A stretch of 15,457 nt of DNA from Actinomycetota bacterium (lineage in GTDB: Bacteria > Actinomycetota > Actinomycetes > S36-B12). Below are positions 14,381-15,457 of this stretch, one piece after another. The notes beneath the pieces were generated by a model, which searched no databases, was not told where the DNA came from, and saw nothing but the letters and a program-made list of their open reading frames with translations. A program made the translations under genes and the position numbers. The stretch spans positions 1 to 15,457 of the forward strand of contig WLLZ01000036.1 in assembly GCA_009700485.1 (NCBI GenBank), read 5' to 3'. Numbering within the stretch: position 1 is the first letter of the stretch; each line of letters opens with the position of its first letter.

Positions 14381-14590
14381 TCACGTTGATCTGGCAGATC
14401 TGGCGCGTTCGACGACTTTGTGTGCTTTGCCTTCCGCGCGAAGATACGCCCACCAACCTGGTGCTACTCGGGCCAGCATTGAGCGGCGCAGGCACACCGT
14501 GGAGTAGTGCATAAGGAAACCCAGATAGGAATTGATACTGGCGATGACCCCAGCCTGGATGTTGAGGTCGGCGATAGCTGCGGCTGGTAA
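14381..14590 (-). pseudogene. C-terminal relic of a reverse transcriptase
   Basis: This 69-codon open frame has no usable upstream start. From 14590 it reads LPAAAIADLNIQAGVIASIN and then SYLGFLMHYSTVCLRRSML, followed by RVAPGWWAYL and a basic tail to TGA at 14381. The INSYLGxxxHxxTxxLRR pattern marks the C-terminal (thumb) part of bacterial reverse transcriptases of the DGR/retron-like kind. The catalytic YxDD core is absent. Further upstream (to about 14680) another frame reads SRKRALVDSRHLHIWAQ, which could be the preceding part after a one-base frameshift. It lies on the same strand and downstream of the DUF1566-like gene at 14844, the usual target-then-RT order of DGRs. Confidence 0.6.
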
Positions 14591-14843
14591 TGCATTGTGC
14601 CCATATGTGGAGGTGCCGGGAATCGACTAATGCACGTTTTCGTGAGGGAATGTCGGACTTGAACATCACATTACAACACGGCATTACTACACAACATTCG
14701 CCAAGAACACGTTTTCGGTGTCCTGATTCCGAGCCACACACCAACTCCCAGTGCAACACCGCCCGAGGCCACGGCCTTTCGATCGGAAAACCAAGAATGA
14801 AAAACGGAAAACAGAAGTGATAAATAGATGAAGGGATGAAGTA
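14591..14843. other. Spacer between the RT relic and the DUF1566-like gene
   Basis: This stretch has no intact gene. It holds the possible frameshifted RT segment (about 14600-14680) and a short region at 14705-14730 that matches the 3' coding end of the DUF1566-like gene (14898-14923) at 16 of 26 bases. The sequence CACGTTTTCG occurs twice (about 14633 and 14708). The stretch beside 14844 is AT-rich. Confidence 0.4.
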
Positions 14844-15457
14844 CTAAAAAGCCCGGACCGGACGAACCCGCACCGCGGCGTTGTCCTTGAAGCCGGCGAA
14901 CACAGCGCCACTATCCGGATTCTGGGCACAGGATCGGTTGGGATCGATCTGCGTCGAACTCCAGTAAGTGACGCTAGCAAACCCGTAGGTGCCACTAGCG
15001 AACGTGCCATCTTGGGTACCCGTACACGTACCTGTGGGAGGGGTCCCCGTCCAGGTTCGCGAGTAGTTACACATCGCATTCAACTCATCCTGTGATGGCA
15101 AGAACCAATCTGTCAGTCCACCACCACGGTATGCACGCGCTGAGACCCCTGCACCCGAGGGGCATGCAGCCGGCTGCATAGCTGTCGTGTTCGCACTACC
15201 AGTCCCAACAGCAGTGAATGTGCCAGTTATGTCTGTTCCCACACCGTCGCCGCACCAACGTTCGACCCTATCCGGGGTTCCCGCGCCGCTCCATGTCTTC
15301 GGTGCCATCTCATAGGTCAGGCCGCCAGAGATGAGGAACACCAAACCACCACCAGGGCCGGTATCACCCAGGGCATATGTCCGGGCAGAAGAAGATCCAC
15401 CGGCAACCGGGGTCTTAGCCCAGGTGATACTCCGGCCGCACGTCCAACCACCTTTAC
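14844..15457 (-). CDS. Secreted DUF1566-like protein (5' part outside window), possible DGR target
   Basis: The frame is open from the window edge to TAG 14844-14846, about 203 codons, and the N-terminus lies beyond the window. The first visible residues are KGGWTCGRSITWAKTPVAGG. The family signature follows: ALGDTGPGGGLVFLISGG, YEMAPKTWSG, YRGGGLTDWFLPSQDEL, YWSSTQ and the terminal VRVRPVRAF. These parallel the GDVGPSGGYIF, YRGGG-DWYLPS and VRPVRSF of the gene at 2497. The DUF1566 domain has a C-type-lectin-like fold; such folds are the variable domains of many DGR target proteins, with the variable repeat at the 3' end. Many Cys residues suggest disulfides and export. Internal TTG/GTG starts near 15344 lie inside the domain and are not real starts. 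Confidence 0.85.
   Translation of the reverse strand, partial: KGGWTCGRSITWAKTPVAGGSSSARTYALGDTGPGGGLVFLISGGLTYEMAPKTWSGAGTPDRVERWCGDGVGTDITGTFTAVGTGSANTTAMQPAACPSGAGVSARAYRGGGLTDWFLPSQDELNAMCNYSRTWTGTPPTGTCTGTQDGTFASGTYGFASVTYWSSTQIDPNRSCAQNPDSGAVFAGFKDNAAVRVRPVRAF

Noticed and set aside
14606..14626. tRNA or tmRNA 3'-end look-alike (TGTGGAGGTGCCGGGAATCGA), which could mark an attachment site
   Set aside because: The T-stem partner is missing and no acceptor or anticodon arm can be built. The stretch also fits within the frameshifted RT relic, so the likeness is probably chance.
14343..14759. 138-codon minus-strand frame
   Set aside because: The product has no family features, and the RT-like residues appear in a different frame over 14381-14590.
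1..15457. CRISPR arrays, intact transposases or rRNA genes
   Set aside because: No regularly spaced direct repeats, no transposase motifs and no rRNA-like stretches were seen on either strand.

Overview
The window looks like a chromosomal segment from an actinobacterium of middling GC content. The evidence is GTG starts with 4-bp GTGA stop/start overlaps, strong GGAGG ribosome binding sites, an AbiE toxin-antitoxin pair and AAA_14 relic of actinobacterial style, and small secreted Ig-like and DUF1566-like proteins. A planktonic (freshwater-type) lineage is my guess from the secreted families, not something the sequence proves.

Layout. (1) 1-2121, minus strand: two tandem paralogous secreted Ig-like proteins. 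The first is cut by the window edge. Each has the same upstream box about 100 nt before its start. (2) 2497-3189, plus: a secreted DUF1566/C-type-lectin-fold-like protein. (3) 3197-7328, minus: a tight four-gene operon, namely a periplasmic adaptor (MFP), a MacB/LolD-type ATPase, a MacB-type permease and a membrane-anchored DUF5666-like protein. (4) 7545-7868, plus: a small three-TM membrane protein ending in a good intrinsic terminator. (5) 8280-9892, plus: a processive-type GT2 glycosyltransferase translationally coupled to a 69-aa membrane protein. (6) 9992-10282, minus: a decayed copy of the MFP N-terminus. (7) 10368-12075, minus: a DUF6992-like four-TM protein and a flavin amine oxidase-like enzyme. 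(8) 12195-14216: a graveyard with a histidine-kinase DHp relic (minus), an AAA_14/DUF4143 ATPase relic (plus), and an AbiEi/AbiEii type IV toxin-antitoxin operon (minus) whose toxin is split by an in-frame amber codon. (9) 14381-15457, minus: the C-terminal relic of a reverse transcriptase lying just downstream of a second, window-truncated DUF1566-like secreted protein. This order matches a diversity-generating retroelement (DGR).

How it fits together. The intact core is envelope-directed: an ABC efflux/export system, a polysaccharide synthase with a small partner, and secreted adhesin-like proteins. The right half has turned over heavily, with truncated duplicates, chimeric junctions, a broken toxin and a decayed RT. 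The most interesting signals are the possible DGR remnant at the right edge, the amber-split AbiEii toxin, the reciprocal decay of a duplicated MFP/DUF6992 neighbourhood, and the tandem secreted pair with conserved ends, a divergent core and a shared upstream regulatory box.
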